A program made the position numbers and the translations under genes. A stretch of DNA of 64,000 bases, from the NCBI GenBank assembly GCA_020881915.1, contig JAJFPB010000003.1:1488001-1552000 (forward strand), read 5' to 3'. A model generated the notes under the pieces. That model ran no database searches, had not been told where the DNA came from, and saw only the letters and a program-made list of their open reading frames with translations. Origin of the DNA: Paramyrothecium sp. XJ0827. Lineage: Eukaryota; Ascomycota; Sordariomycetes; Hypocreales; Stachybotryaceae. This document shows positions 48,428 to 60,536 of this stretch, in pieces (the stretch's first letter is position 1; the number at the start of each line of letters is the position of its first letter).

Positions 48428-50412
48428 GACAAAACCTGCGCCCGAAGCTCCCTCTCTTTCTTTGCGAGAATGAGGATGTTGAGCTGGGCTTGAGTCTTTG
48501 AAAATTGGCCGATGGTAATGGTTTAGTCGGTGGTTTTTTGCTCCCAGCAGCACGAAGAGCCCCAGCAGAACTTTGACCCAGGTGCTACTTGATACCCTAA
48601 GTGTGTGAGTATGGAGTGATCACTCTCATTTCCGATCATGGAGGTCCCAAATACCGGAGCCAAGTAACAGAGGACTTCATAATGTCGATCAGCCGAGAGG
48701 TCAGCTTGCATCGTACATTGGTGGGTCAGGACGGAACTTAAAAATATGGTGTGCGCCGGCTAATGGTCTTGAACGATCAGTCCAGGATGAAGGATTAGTT
48801 GCAGTAGACAATTATGTACAAGCATGTATTTGCGTCCAATGTATCATTTTCACCTCTACAGTTCCATGATCTACCGCAAAGGCATTGTTTCGAAAATCCG
48901 CCCTTGAAAATAAGACAAGCTCGGATTGAGGTGATCTTTGCAGCCGCACTCTGCCCACACCTTGAGCGGGAATATGCCTAATAAATCCGATATCGTTGCG
49001 AGTTTGTGACAGTACCAGCACTAATCTCAGTTTCACGGAAATCCTCCGCAAAAGCTTTGCTGACTAGTTCTGACAAGTGCACTTCTTGCTTCATCAAAAG
49101 TGTACCAGTTTTTTCTTCCCATCAAGATTTCGACCGTGACTGCGAGCAATTTGGGACCTCCTGGGGCCAGGATGACTGTTCATGCCCGCTAAAGCCGAAT
49201 TGACACGCATTGAAGTATTTTCAAGGCGTTTTTAGAAATCAGTGAATGCTCACGTACAAATTCGCTTGGAACTCCACTCAAGCGATGTTCAAAACATTTG
49301 TCATCTGATCGATACCCTCCGTACAATCTAAAAAGTGATTGGTGTCAAATCAGCATAAGGTAGGCAGAGACTCAGCTGGAGTAGTCTTTGATGTTCATCA
49401 TAGCAATGAGAGATTGCTCTCTGCACTGCATCAGAGTTGAACCTCAACGCAAATATACCCATAATTCAGTTCTCGTATGCCCAATTATTCAAACTACCGA
49501 TGGCATCATGATCACAATGAGCGCATAAAATCCCTTACAAGCATCTGCTACCTATTTGCAACCAGATCCTCAAAAGATAAATTACCAGAAGTCCAAGGCT
49601 GATGGTAGGTACGGCGGTATGTGCAAGCAAGTTTGAATAATAAACTTCACACATTCTGAGGTACCTCGACACATATTCGGTTTCAAGGTGTCGTACCTGG
49701 GCGCTTGCAAATCCCCAGCTGTCCATAACCCTGCATCGCATCTTCCGTAACTAGCGCAAGGCACTCGCACTTAGAACTCGGACTTTTACGAATCCATCTA
49801 TCTTGGATTGCAGCTCAATGCCGTATAGAGACAAGGTGTTCCATGCGAGTACGGTAAATAGGACGGGCTGGAGACCCACCTGATCCTTCGTTCGAGTTTA
49901 GTGGTCACGGTTCTTGGGAGATTTTGGCCGGCTACGTAGTCCAAGGCTTGGCTGCCGTACTCGCCAAATTTTATTCACCTTGGCCAACGTCAATTCAAAA
50001 GTCTCCAGCTTCACTTAGCATATGTTTTGAATCGAAGGACCACTTTTAGATGCATAGTCCGAAGCAGAACAATCCTACCCGTGGGGGATTTTTGGGCTAA
50101 GGAATATAGGAGGCTTGGCCGGACTGTCGGCCATCTTGCAGAGTTGTTCGGCGCTCCAGACAGCTTCACTAAGGTTGACCAAGAACCACCCGTCGGTCGA
50201 TGTTAACGTCATAGATCATGGAGAACCCAGTGTGGGAGTATGTACCTGTTGTGAAGTTTTATGTGGTCATCGTTTCTCCGTCGCTAGGTATATAAGAGGC
50301 TCCTATCCGATAGCTTCGTCGGATAGAAACCCAAGAAGCCAACGACCTCCTCATCAAGCTCTCACGCGACTGCCCCCTTGAATCAGACTCTCGTCGACTC
50401 TTATCATACAAA
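48428..50412. other. 2 kb intergenic region
   Basis: AT-richer DNA with no credible gene. It ends in the promoter of the 8-cysteine secreted protein, including a TATA box at 50289-50296. Confidence 0.55.
50289..50296 (+). promoter_or_regulatory. TATA box of the 8-cysteine secreted protein
   Basis: TATATAAG lies 117 bases before the ATG at 50413. A strong TATA close to a small secreted-protein gene suggests tightly regulated expression; that is inference. Confidence 0.6.
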
Positions 50413-50941
50413 ATGAAGTCAAGCATAAACTTTTTGGCCGCTTCCACGGGCGTCTTGCTCGCCGTGGCGCCATTTGTTCAAGCTGGCCATCTCTGCCTGT
50501 CCAAGGCTTGCATTCACGCGCTCCCCGACAAAGGCGAATCATGCGGGTCGTACCAGATGTGGGCCCCCGGTAGAGATGTCTGCGGTGCCGGTTCACATGA
50601 GCTAGGGTGAGTACTCTGTGATTTCAACAAGAAAAGCCGAGGAGAATCGAGACAGCTAACCTGACACACTAACTGGCAGCCTTATGGGCAATACACTTCA
50701 AGAGAGAATCGGCGACGGCATCCAATTGCCAGACATTTGCGGCGAGCAGGTTGGACTCATGTGGGCCAATGACCGGCCGGAGCTCGTTTACGTGGATGTG
50801 GAAGGAGGGATGTCGTGGTCCATCCCAGCGGAGGACATTGAGGGCACGGACAACAATGTTTGCACTTACACTGGCTTCGACTGCTGGGAGGTGGCTGCAT
50901 TCTTTGGTCACTACTACTGGCCTGACATTCCCCTCTGCTAG
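50413..50941 (+). CDS. Small secreted cysteine-rich protein (effector candidate)
   Basis: Join 50413-50606, 50680-50941; 151 residues. The 73-nt intron (donor GTGAGT, acceptor GGCAG) joins GSHELG to LMGNTLQ. A signal peptide (MKSSINFLAASTGVLLAVAP, cut near VQA-G) leaves a mature chain of about 127 residues with eight cysteines (HLC, KAC, ESC, DVC, DIC, NVC, FDC and the final residue), enough for four disulphides. The chain is acidic and aromatic-rich towards the end (CWEVAAFFGHYYW). I recognise no family. Size, secretion, even cysteine number and a good TATA box fit an effector-like or antimicrobial secreted protein, but no function can be assigned from sequence. Confidence 0.82.
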
Positions 50942-52076
50942 ATATGCATTCTTGCACCTGCAGTCAATTGTTGATGAGAAGTTGAATACATCTGTACATC
51001 GGGTCGCTTAGCAGAAGAAAAAGAGGGAAAGCATTGAAAGCAGAGAAAGCGATAGATTCGGAGCAGAACATCAAGATTCCTTCCGCGCTTTCACCACAGG
51101 AAAGACAGGAGATATTCTCAACTAACCGCGTCAAACCACCCCAATCATCGTAGCGAATGCATCAATCTCCAGCGTTTTGACAAGTCGCCGCACGTGCTTG
51201 ACATATAGCTTATTATCAAAGAAAAGAACCACTTGCCGGTTAGGCGTAGCGGGGCCACAGCCAACACAACTAATAGGGGTTTTGCCAACCCCTTAGCGCC
51301 AAGTAAGCCAAGAGGTTGAAATAGAAATTCCCTACTTGAAAGGCTAATTCCGCCCGTTTTGAAGGTCCCACCTGCATATTGTTTCCGCCGGAAATATATT
51401 GCGCGTGTTGCCTTGCGCACCATCAGGAAGGTTAACATGAAGCCCAATTGATACAGCAGGGTTGGTTATGCTTGCGACCGGCATTGCCCGACAATGGAAT
51501 TGATGGATCGCGCAAAATCTTGGACGACCATATCTTGATAACCGCAGATTTTTTATCACGACAGCCTATCACACGTCTTTAAACAGGCAGCGATTTGTTC
51601 AGAGCGTGTCGATCTGCAGTCTCACCTCAGAATTCAAGTGCCTGCCCCTGTACTCACCCTTGTTGTAGAACGCCCGAAGCGGTGCCCACGCAGCGATTGA
51701 ACGCACCCATTGGCCCAGCGACGTGGCAGTGTTCCACCGCCAAGCGACCGCCATTCGTGTGCCACCAATTGCGTAGTCCGTCGGTGTACAGAGTAGGGCT
51801 GAGCAATTGCTCCCTTCTAAGCCATGCATATGCATTGCCATTTATGGTAAGCACGCATGTTAGGCTGTTTCGAAGCCCCAGTCGTAAAGGGGGCTTGGGA
51901 GGCCTTGTCTTCGTTACGGCACCGAAGAAAGATATATATTAATGGCGGTTGTTGTTTAACTGTTTGCATTTGCATACTCAAAATTGGCTTGACCAGCCAA
52001 GCGCAGCCGGCTCAATTTCCCCAACAGCAGACGCACCACCGGACACAAACCGGTACCTCTTCTTTGAAAGCACACA
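50942..52076. other. 1.1 kb intergenic region
   Basis: Spacer between two plus-strand genes. No credible ORF or repeat is visible. Confidence 0.55.
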
Positions 52077-53070
52077 ATGCCCGACTACTACATCTACGGC
52101 ATGCCCCTTGCGGGTGTCATTTTACGTGGCATCGCTCTGATCCCCGCTCTCATTCTCCTCGTTCTCAGCTTCATTAAAGTCGATGCTCATTCGCATGTTG
52201 CCCGGCCTGGAATCACATGGCTCCGAATCTTTGGGGTCCTGTTTGTTCTGTACGTCGCTCCGCAGTGCAACTCTGCCTCCGTCTTGCTCACCTTGGCTCC
52301 ATAGTGCCAACATTTTTGGCGTTGTCAGCTTGCTGCTTTCCCGTGTCGACGTCTACTCCGTGGACCTCCCCGAGCGCAAAACACTACGGGACGCCACTGT
52401 CCACATCCCGTCCCTCACGAGTGTGATTCAAAACCAAGCCTTTGCCACAGCAGTCATGGCTCAGCTCATGTTCGCCAAGGGACTGCGTCAGGCTGCTGCT
52501 AGCCATCAGCTCTCGGCGGGCCGCCAGACCCGCAACTCGGGTCTTACCATTTATTGCTTGACAACGGCACTGAATGTGGCCTTGTTCATCATCTATGAAA
52601 TTGGAGTCGACCTGCACGTACGAGATTTACATTATTCTGACACCTGGCTTCATCTCGGGCGCGCAGCGCTTAGCATGGAATTCGTCATTGCGCTCGTAGT
52701 TGGTGTCAGCGCTTTCTCTGTGCTCGTCTACACCTCCGTCGTTTCTCACGGGTCCCGTCGAGTTGTAGGTCTTCCCCCAAAACAGGTGTGCATATCCTAG
52801 GTCTAACTGTACACTTCGCAGATTCATTGGCTGCTCATCGCGGCCGCAGTCGCCACGACCGCACGTTCAATGTTCACACTGGTTATCACCGGTATTATCA
52901 ACCTCAGTATACTTAGCAACCAGGTTGTTTACCTTTCAGTTCCCAGCCCGGTGTTATTTAGCGTCTTCGATGCTTGGTTTCCAGTCCTCGCATTTGGCGT
53001 CATCGTAGGTGCTATTTGGAGAGGGCGGGGTGGTCTCTCCGCGGAAAAGGTTGTTTCTGAATCTGCGTGA
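52077..53070 (+). CDS. Seven-helix-type fungal membrane protein (DUF7702-like?)
   Basis: Join 52077-52249, 52305-52764, 52822-53070; 293 residues, consistent phases. Hydrophobic segments are spread along the chain: LAGVILRGIALIPALILLVL, ITWLRIFGVLFVL|ANIFGVVSLLL, TIYCLTTALNVALFIIY, MEFVIALVVGVSAFSVLVY, IHWLLIAAAVATTARSMFTL and VFDAWFPVLAFGVIVGAIW, giving about seven helices. Short charged loops (HSHVARPG, SAGRQTRN) separate them. The layout resembles the uncharacterised fungal membrane family DUF7702, but I cannot confirm that by eye. Intron 2 uses the donor GTAGGT at 52765; a second GT four bases further on would break the frame. It is convergent with the HET gene, 240 bases away. Confidence 0.75.
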
Positions 53071-53311
53071 TGCATGCCCAGTAAAGGTCAACAAGGCTTA
53101 TGAGCACCATTTTGTATCATTAATATTAGCGAGCATAAGTGTTTCTTTTATGAATACCCCAGCATGTGTGCCTTGTATCATAAGACGCCGTTTCTTCAAG
53201 AATTCACCTAACCTAACTTTCCGATCGACACTTTTGGGAGAACAGGTTGAAAGTAATTGTACCAAGACACTAAAGAACTAGTCTAGCTGAGATGTGTGAT
53301 GAGCTTGAATC

Positions 53312-55411
53312 TTACAGAAGCACGATCTCGTCGAGATCCTCCCGAATGCTATCCCACATCTCGCCATACATCAAGCCATGTACGATACAATGAGAAACCA
53401 ATCTGTACCCACCATCGACTCTTCTCAGGATAAACGGCATCGCAAGTCCCCCTATCAGCGCTATCTGGTCACCCACTTGCAAAGCCCCGGGAAACTTGTC
53501 TGGTGCCGTACCAAGGTATCCGTTTTCTGTACGAAAGAAACATCGCTTTGCTGTGAGACCCATAGCTATTGCGTTGAAATTATTTACCTCCTTTTTCCCC
53601 ATCGCAGCAAGCACTTGCAGCTCGAACGGCACATTGCCCTCTATGTTCTGCCGCATGGTCGCCGCCCTAGGGTCAAAGGCTTGACTGAGGCCCAGGACGG
53701 ACCTAGCCAACGACCGAAGTCCGATCGTTTCGCTTGATTCCAATGCTTCGTCCGTCAAAGCAGACACACCCTCCTTTGCTAACTCATCGTCGCTCGTTCG
53801 CATCGTTTTCAACCACGCTGGGAAAAGCTGCATTGCTTCGCTAGCGATGACCTGCGGCCAGTCTCCTACCAGGATCCTTTTAAGAGCATCTTCCACTGTT
53901 CCTCCAGATGGATAAGTCTCTGTCCATGAGGCCACGTCGACCCATTCCTTCAGCGTACTTTGGATCTTGTATTGTTCTTGCAGGGCTTCCGTCATGATGA
54001 TATGGCCATCCGGCCCTTTTTGCAACACCATCCCCGACATGTTAGGCCCGGGGACGTTGAAGGAATCCGCCCGGTAGATGACAGCATCCACAATCTTCCC
54101 GTAAACAGCCAACTCAAGTGGGTCGTTTGTAAAATTCCATCTTGGTTCTGCGTCTCGTGTGGCTTTAAAATGTTGCCTGGCGACTGGATACCTGGGTTCT
54201 CCTTCATCCCAATCCGTATCAGACCAGTCAGGTACCCAAGATGGGAGACCCGGTCGTCGATGATCAGACGACACATAGAAGAGCACAAGGAGGCTCTTAT
54301 CATGCTTGATTGCAACCGCCGTCAATTCTGCATAGATGACACCGAGGGACTTGTTGTAATCTGGCAGAGGCAACTCGACGTTCAAGGCCTGTAGAAGACC
54401 ATACAAAGCGTACACCTTGTCTTTCGGATCCGTTGCGAGGCGAGGGCGACAGAACAGCAACATCATGGCTATGGTCAGTTCCAGCTTCAGGCCGGGGAGT
54501 CTTTGCGTCAGTTGCACGGCGAACGGTGCATGATATCGTATCATCGTTTGGCCAACGTAATGCTGAAGGCGCATTATTGACTTCAAAGGGCCCCACGTGT
54601 ATCCTATGGCTCTCAAGACATCGATCGACATATATAATACGACCCAGCTCATGGTTGAGTCGCCGCAACGGACCTCAATCCTAGGCGGCAGCGGGAGAGC
54701 CGTCTCTTGTACTGTCCACATTCTTTGAAACCAGCTACGACGGAATAAAGGCCCTAATTTATCGTCTGCGTTGCTTTTTACTCCTAATGCGTCGTGTTAG
54801 AACTCATGTTCCCAAACGAGTCAGTTCGCGGTGGGCAAAGGGGACAAACCCGCAGTGAGCGCCCTGGCATTGTCATGGATACGTCTCATGAGCTGAAGTT
54901 TGCTTTCTGGTGTATGTTCTTCGAACGACATACGCTGCTCCGGCGGAATGACCCCATCAACATCACCAATGCGCTTGATGAGATCGATGGCTGTGTCACA
55001 AGACGTGTCACCTTCACCCAACCAGACGACAACCCGCTCAGCCCCCCGGTAGATGTCGGTCATCAAGGCAACCTGCTGGCTGCGCTCTTCCAGCGAACTC
55101 TGATTTATGCATATACCGTCGATCCACAGGGTAACTTGTTCGCTGGCGTGTCGAAGCCGACGGAGAGCGGCTGCGCAGTTAGGGGTGATTTTAAGCACAC
55201 CGACAGTCGCACCGGACCAGCAAAGGATCGGATAGGATGGGGACTCGTCATCCCAAGAGTAAGATAACGCACAAAATTTGGGAGATTCATCCAGAGACAC
55301 TGCCATTAGCTCACATTGCAGACTTGCGCTTGGATTGTCGCTTGGTTTAAGCAAGAGTATTCGGATCGAGCGATTTGTTGGCAGTGGGTGATGTCGATAC
55401 TCCGCCATCAT
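53312..55411 (-). CDS. HET-domain protein (heterokaryon incompatibility type)
   Basis: HET proteins are fungal incompatibility factors; in studied cases the domain triggers cell death after non-self recognition. Join on the minus strand: 55411-54850, 54783-53312; 677 residues. The HET domain (about 46-215) shows CALSYSWDDES (usually ALSYVWG), LWIDGICINQ, ERSQQVALMTDIYRGAERVVVWLGE and FRRSWFQRMWTVQE. The long C-terminal region has CRPRLATDPKDKVYALYGLL and LPSWVPDWS, regular companions of this domain, and ends with the common CIVHGLMYGEMWD form. A second acceptor 30 bases downstream (exon from 54753) would remove ten residues in frame. No NACHT or WD partner is fused. The first two codons are both ATG. 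Confidence 0.92.
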
Positions 55412-55751
55412 TGCAGTTACTCTTTCGAATGGTTTTTTCGAATATTAGATTTAGTTACTCACAATGTTGGGTTGATCAGGGAATCCATGATCGTGAATAA
55501 TGCCAGGCTGGCCAACAGCGGGGCTATCTTCAGCCGCATGCTCACATGGCAAGGGGTTGCAGCACGATTATCCCGACAGGCCGCCAATCAAGTGGCATGG
55601 GGATACTTTATTTAAATGTGTTAGCTGGCCAAAGTCACCCGGAATGTTTTATCCAATCACGGCTTTGGCTCGTCTATAAAAGGCTCGATTACTCGAAATT
55701 TTTGATATTCTCCTTCAGGTCCTAACCTAAGCTATTCCAAACGCTTGAGTT
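55412..55751. other. Spacer, alpha/beta hydrolase to HET gene
   Basis: About 340 bases between two minus-strand genes: promoter of the HET gene and 3' end of the hydrolase. No other content is seen. Confidence 0.6.
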
Positions 55752-56723
55752 CTAGGCCAGCTTCCTCCAAAATACCTCGATAAGAGCCGCAACTTCAGGC
55801 ACTTTGTCTCGGACAACTCCGTGACCTACTTGAGAAACTACAGCAACGTCTTCAAAGCCAAGTTCTTTGAGTTGCTGCTGGTTGCACAAGTCATCCAATT
55901 TGCCCAAAATTACGGTCGACGGGATGCCGGTTTGCACCGCGGCGATGAAGTCAGCATCATTATCCATGACACCACCATCCCGAAAAATTGCAACAACGGA
56001 AGCCGTGTGCCCGGGATGCTCACGCATCTCCCATTCCCTCACAGCTTCCGCGACAACTTCTCCCCTTTCCACCCTTTCCTTCCAGTCCGCTGGCACAACC
56101 AGGTCGCCGCCTTCCAGGAACTCCAGGGCCCACTTCCGCGCTGCGGTCTCATCACCACCGCGTAGATAGCCTTGTTGTTCTGCTGTGAAATTCGCAGAGC
56201 GAAGCAGCCCTGCTGGTGCAACGAGGGTGAAGCTCTGCACTCTTGAAGCTCTAGTGGCAACATATCCAGCCGTCAGGGCACCACCAAAGGAATATCCTAT
56301 GAGATGAGCGGAAGGCCACTGGAGATGATCTAGCAGTTCGTCCAGCAGTCCATGAAAAATGCTCTTTTCGTGGGGAATTACGGGTGTCTCGCTTAGCCCA
56401 TGACCCCAGAGGTCGACCAGAACAAAATGATGTTGCGGAAAAGATGCTTGCAAGGCCTTAGTAAGAGGAAGCATGCCCAGGGCTGGAGTTTGCACGCCAT
56501 GGACCAGGAGCACGCGATTTGGTGCAGTGGTTTCTGATGTAGGGACCAGCTCGTAATACGCCGCTCGGCCGGTGCTAGTTTCTAGATACTTGGCTGGGGG
56601 TAACAGCTTTCCAAATGCTCCAACAAAGGCTGCCTCAGCTGGGCCAGAGATGGGAGTTTGTGGAGTCAGGCTTGGTACCCCGCCAGGACGGGGTAACACA
56701 AGTATGCTTTGACCGGTGGACAT
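55752..56723 (-). CDS. Alpha/beta hydrolase
   Basis: A single exon encodes 323 residues. Motifs of the fold appear in order: oxyanion strand VLLVHGVQTP (71-80), FVLVDLWGHGLS (100-111), nucleophile elbow LIGYSFGGA (Ser145), acid-strand region STVILGKLDDLC (Asp277 or Asp278) and catalytic His in QVGHGVVRD (His301). A cap of helices lies between about 175 and 245. No signal peptide or membrane helix is apparent, so it is probably intracellular. The sequence is closest in style to epoxide hydrolase or C-C hydrolase-like family members, but the substrate cannot be told. It lies upstream of the HET gene on the same strand and is divergent from the carboxypeptidase gene across 1.1 kb. Confidence 0.9.
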   Translation of the reverse strand: MSTGQSILVLPRPGGVPSLTPQTPISGPAEAAFVGAFGKLLPPAKYLETSTGRAAYYELVPTSETTAPNRVLLVHGVQTPALGMLPLTKALQASFPQHHFVLVDLWGHGLSETPVIPHEKSIFHGLLDELLDHLQWPSAHLIGYSFGGALTAGYVATRASRVQSFTLVAPAGLLRSANFTAEQQGYLRGGDETAARKWALEFLEGGDLVVPADWKERVERGEVVAEAVREWEMREHPGHTASVVAIFRDGGVMDNDADFIAAVQTGIPSTVILGKLDDLCNQQQLKELGFEDVAVVSQVGHGVVRDKVPEVAALIEVFWRKLA

Positions 56724-57857
56724 TATGTGCTGCGCGTTGAGGTCCTACGGGAAAAGATTGACAGGACGATGTCGTGATGCCCGTATTTAAGGTGTTGGTG
56801 CATTATTAATCTTGGATGCTAAATAGGGAGGTTCTTCTCCACCCTGGGGATGAATCCACTCAACCTTACAACACACGATAAGCTATCACGCAAGTGGACC
56901 ATGACAAGAAGCCTGTGCACCCCGTATCCCAAGTTTGCTTTGTAAACATGAATTCAAAGCCACGCTGACATCAACATCATCCACAAAAACGTAGCACTAC
57001 AACTTCAGCGACATAGACACTGTTTATTGTAGAATGACTCGTCGTATTGCAGAACTTCCGCCTGCAGTCGACAACTGCACGCGTGCAATGGATTCCTAGC
57101 TTCTATCCTAGATCTCGTGTCGTACAAGAAACCCCGTCCCTATCAATAAATCTCCAGGGTTGAAGCGCTTCACTCATTGATGATTCCTCATCAGTGGAGT
57201 CGAACTTGGCTGAGTGAGGAATAGTGGTAAAACTCGGCTAGTGTGAAGCATACAGTGTGTGGCCGGGGATATGCTCCTCGACTCAGCGCAACTCAGCGCA
57301 TATCCCTACGCGAGACTGATTGGGCATTCCTCAGGCCTCCACTGGTATTCGAAAGCCTGACGGTTGAGATAGTACGCGTCCTTAAGTTCGTGACAACTGC
57401 GATCTTTATTGCGTGGAATGCCACTAACCATTGCTAATATAGCAGCACGAACCTAAGGTCAAATCTTCTTAGCACCCGAAATCAATTAGTGCACTAGCAT
57501 CTGTATGCATCGGCATAATAGAGTAACGTCTGCGAGTACTCAAAAAACTACTTTGGGTTTTCGTGTACTTCCAATAAATCTCTGATTCGCTGCAAAGGCT
57601 ATTCCGACAAGTATCATTCTAGCATTTGGCCTCCAGGGTGCTGTCTAGGGTAACCCAATTGCCCCTGAAGCCCTGAAGCCGGGTACGTGAGCCGGTTGCG
57701 AAGCGGAGGTGCCGCGTTATCCGCATCTTCTGGTTTGCTTATCTTACGCGCCGTGACAGCCTCCCATTTACATATAACGACATGACACAAAGCGCGTGGT
57801 AAAGCCTTGACGTAGCAGCCATTCTACTCTCGCTCAAACGATTCGGCTTGATTCCAG
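56724..57857. other. Divergent intergenic region, hydrolase / carboxypeptidase
   Basis: About 1.1 kb serving as the shared upstream region of two divergent genes. It contains a short direct repeat, ACTCAGCGCA twice, around 57283-57302. No ORF is credible. Confidence 0.55.
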
Positions 57858-59886
57858 ATGTTGACAGCGGCATTTTTGCTGGCGGCTTTGGCCGGATTGA
57901 CGGCTGGCCAGTTTCCACCGACGCCCAAGGGTGTCAAGGTGCTCAAATCCAAGGCCCATGAAAACGTGACGATATCATACAAAGAGGTGCGCTAAAGCCC
58001 TGTCACAAGCCGAGCGAGACGCAGCGATACTGACAGCACAGCCCGGCATATGCGAGACCACGCCCGGCGTCAAATCCTATGCCGGTTATGTGCATCTGCC
58101 TCCTGGGTTCCTCAATGATGTCAATGGCGAGGCCCAGAATTATCCCGTCAACACGTAAATCAATTCCTCTTTTTCTGCCACCGTCGAATCTTCCTGACAT
58201 TCATTCCGCAGCTTCTTCTGGTTTTTCGAAGCTCGAAAGGATCCTGCAAACGCCCCCTTGGCCATTTGGCTCAATGGCGGCCCTGGAGGTTCTTCCATGC
58301 TAGGCCTGCTTCAGGAAAACGGACCTTGCCTTGTAAATGAGGATTCCAAGACGACGGCTCTCAACCCGTGGAGCTGGAACAACGAGGTCAATATGCTGTA
58401 CATCGATGAGCCCACCCAGGTCGGGTTTTCGTACGATGTACTTACCAATTGCACTGTTGAGGCCTTCCAGGAACCTGACCCAATCTTCAACATTACCCCA
58501 GCAGATTTCTCTACTCACCTTCCCTCGGTTAACCTGACATCTCGCTACGGCACTTTCTCTAGCCAGAATCTGTCCCAGACGACTAACAGCACTGCCCAAG
58601 CGGCGCATGCTCTCTGGCACTTCGCCCAAACGTGGTTCTTTGAGTTCCCGCACTACAAGCCGAATGACGACAGGATCAGCCTCTGGGCGGAAAGCTACGG
58701 AGGGCACTATGGCCCTGGATTCATGCGCTTCTTCCAGCAGCAGAATGAAAAGATTGCGAATGGGACAATTGAAGTCGACCACGCGCACTACCTGCATCTC
58801 GACACGCTGGGAATCGTCAACGGCTACCTCGATGCTGTCATCCAAGCCGAAGCCTACATAGACTTTCCATACAATAATGTGAGCCCTACCTCCCACCTAC
58901 AACCTCTGAGTTGTTTTACTAATTCTGGACCCAAGACGTATGGCATTCAGGTTTTCAACGAAAGCCTCCACCAAGAGCTCATGCATAATTTTACCGAACC
59001 AGGCGGTTGCAGGGAACAGATGCATACCTGCCAGGACAGCTTGAAAAAATCCTCGTCCAGCACTTCTACAGATGTATCTCCTTGCGACCTGAAGCCATGG
59101 TGCTCGGGCGCCGCTGAGAGCATCTACAACACGCTCAACCGTTCGTGGTTCGACATTGGTCATACTAGCGCAGATCCATTCCCGCCTCCATACTTCGCTG
59201 GTTATCTTACGCAAGAGAGTGTGCTAGAAGCCCTTGGCACGCCACTCAACTTCTCTTGGGTCTCTACAGCTGTCTCAGAGAGCTTCACTTCGACAAATGA
59301 CGAGCTGCTCGGCGGCTTTCTCGACGCCACTGCTTATCTCTTGGACAACGGCGTCAAGGTGCACATGATGTACGGGGACCGAGACTATGCTTGCAACTGG
59401 GTCGGTGGCGAACGCCTGAGCTTGGAAATTCCATACAGTCGTGCCGAAGACTTCGCCAACGCAGGCTACGCGCCGTTGCTGACGTCGCAAGGCATCAAAG
59501 GCATGACAAGGCAGTTCGGCAACTACAGTTTCACACGAGTCTATCAGGCTGGCCATGAAGTCCCATCCTACCAACCCGAAGCAGCCTACGAGATCTTTAT
59601 GCGCGCGACCTTCAATCGCGATGTCGCGACCGGGCTCGTTGCCGTGACTGATGATTTGGCAACCACGGGGCCCAAAGACACGTGGCATATCAAGAACGAA
59701 CCGCCGCAGTTGCCAGAGCCCAGATGCTACATATTGAACCCCGGGACTTGTGAACCAGAGATCTGGAAGAAGGTTTGGAGTGGAGCCGTGGCAGTCAAGG
59801 ACTGGTTGGTTGTGGCGGTAGAAGAGGAATCAGAGCAGGCAGAGGAAATATCCGATAATTCAGGGTTTGTGGTCGATGAGCTGTAA
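57858..59886 (+). CDS. Secreted serine carboxypeptidase, family S10
   Basis: S10 enzymes remove C-terminal residues at acidic pH, outside the cell or in the vacuole. Join 57858-57986, 58042-58154, 58212-58878, 58936-59886; 619 residues. A signal peptide ([18 protein letters not shown]) is followed by the S10 hallmarks [10 protein letters not shown] (substrate carboxylate binding), [10 protein letters not shown], the nucleophile block [12 protein letters not shown] (Ser242), [13 protein letters not shown] (Asp453) and [16 protein letters not shown] (His510), so the triad is complete. Many N-x-S/T sites are present. The third intron is 57 nt and has no in-frame stop, so a naive reading inserts 19 residues; its GTGAGC donor, ACTAAT branch and restored PYNN|TYGIQ junction argue it is removed. 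C-terminal residues after about 590 are acidic. Confidence 0.93.
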
Positions 59887-60536
59887 GCCCTGGTCATTCT
59901 ATTGCACTTTAAGTATAACTATTCGAATCCTAGGCTTCAAGCATAGCAGCACTTGGCGGTGGCGAGAGACCTGTATGAACATAGTTTTATGCCTGAAAGC
60001 TCGACACTCAATTGAACATTTACAACCAGAACTCTTTCGTTTGAGGATGGTAGCTATATTCGCACACCGACATTCAGCTTATAGGCTGATTCAACTAGAG
60101 GTACTATCAACATAGCGAAAGCCCAAGACTAGACCTTCTGACATTGACTAAGGATTTACAGGGACGTACTACGATTGAGAAATATATGGAGATACTCTTA
60201 ACTATTTCGAAGTGCCTCGTATCGCTTACTATGTCGAGAGAAATGCAATGTGGAGTCATAGCTTGCAGTACAGCCGACTTCTTCAATAGTTAAGCACACC
60301 TGACTAGGCTCAATCATTGGTTTCTTCTTGCCTCGTTTGTCTGCAATCGTCGCCAGCGCCCCCCGCATTTCACTGGTTTACCCCGCCTTTTCTGTAGGCT
60401 TGTAGACTATATCTACAGAGTGCAGAGTTTCTTCTCCCCTTTCCCACTCCACCATCGAGGAATGGTTGTGCAAGCCATTGCTGAACAAGTCAATTGATCA
60501 TGTTTACTGTTTAACCCACTACCTCTATGATTCATC
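59887..60536. other. Intergenic region, carboxypeptidase / second HET gene
   Basis: About 650 AT-rich bases; no gene or repeat is seen. Confidence 0.6.
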
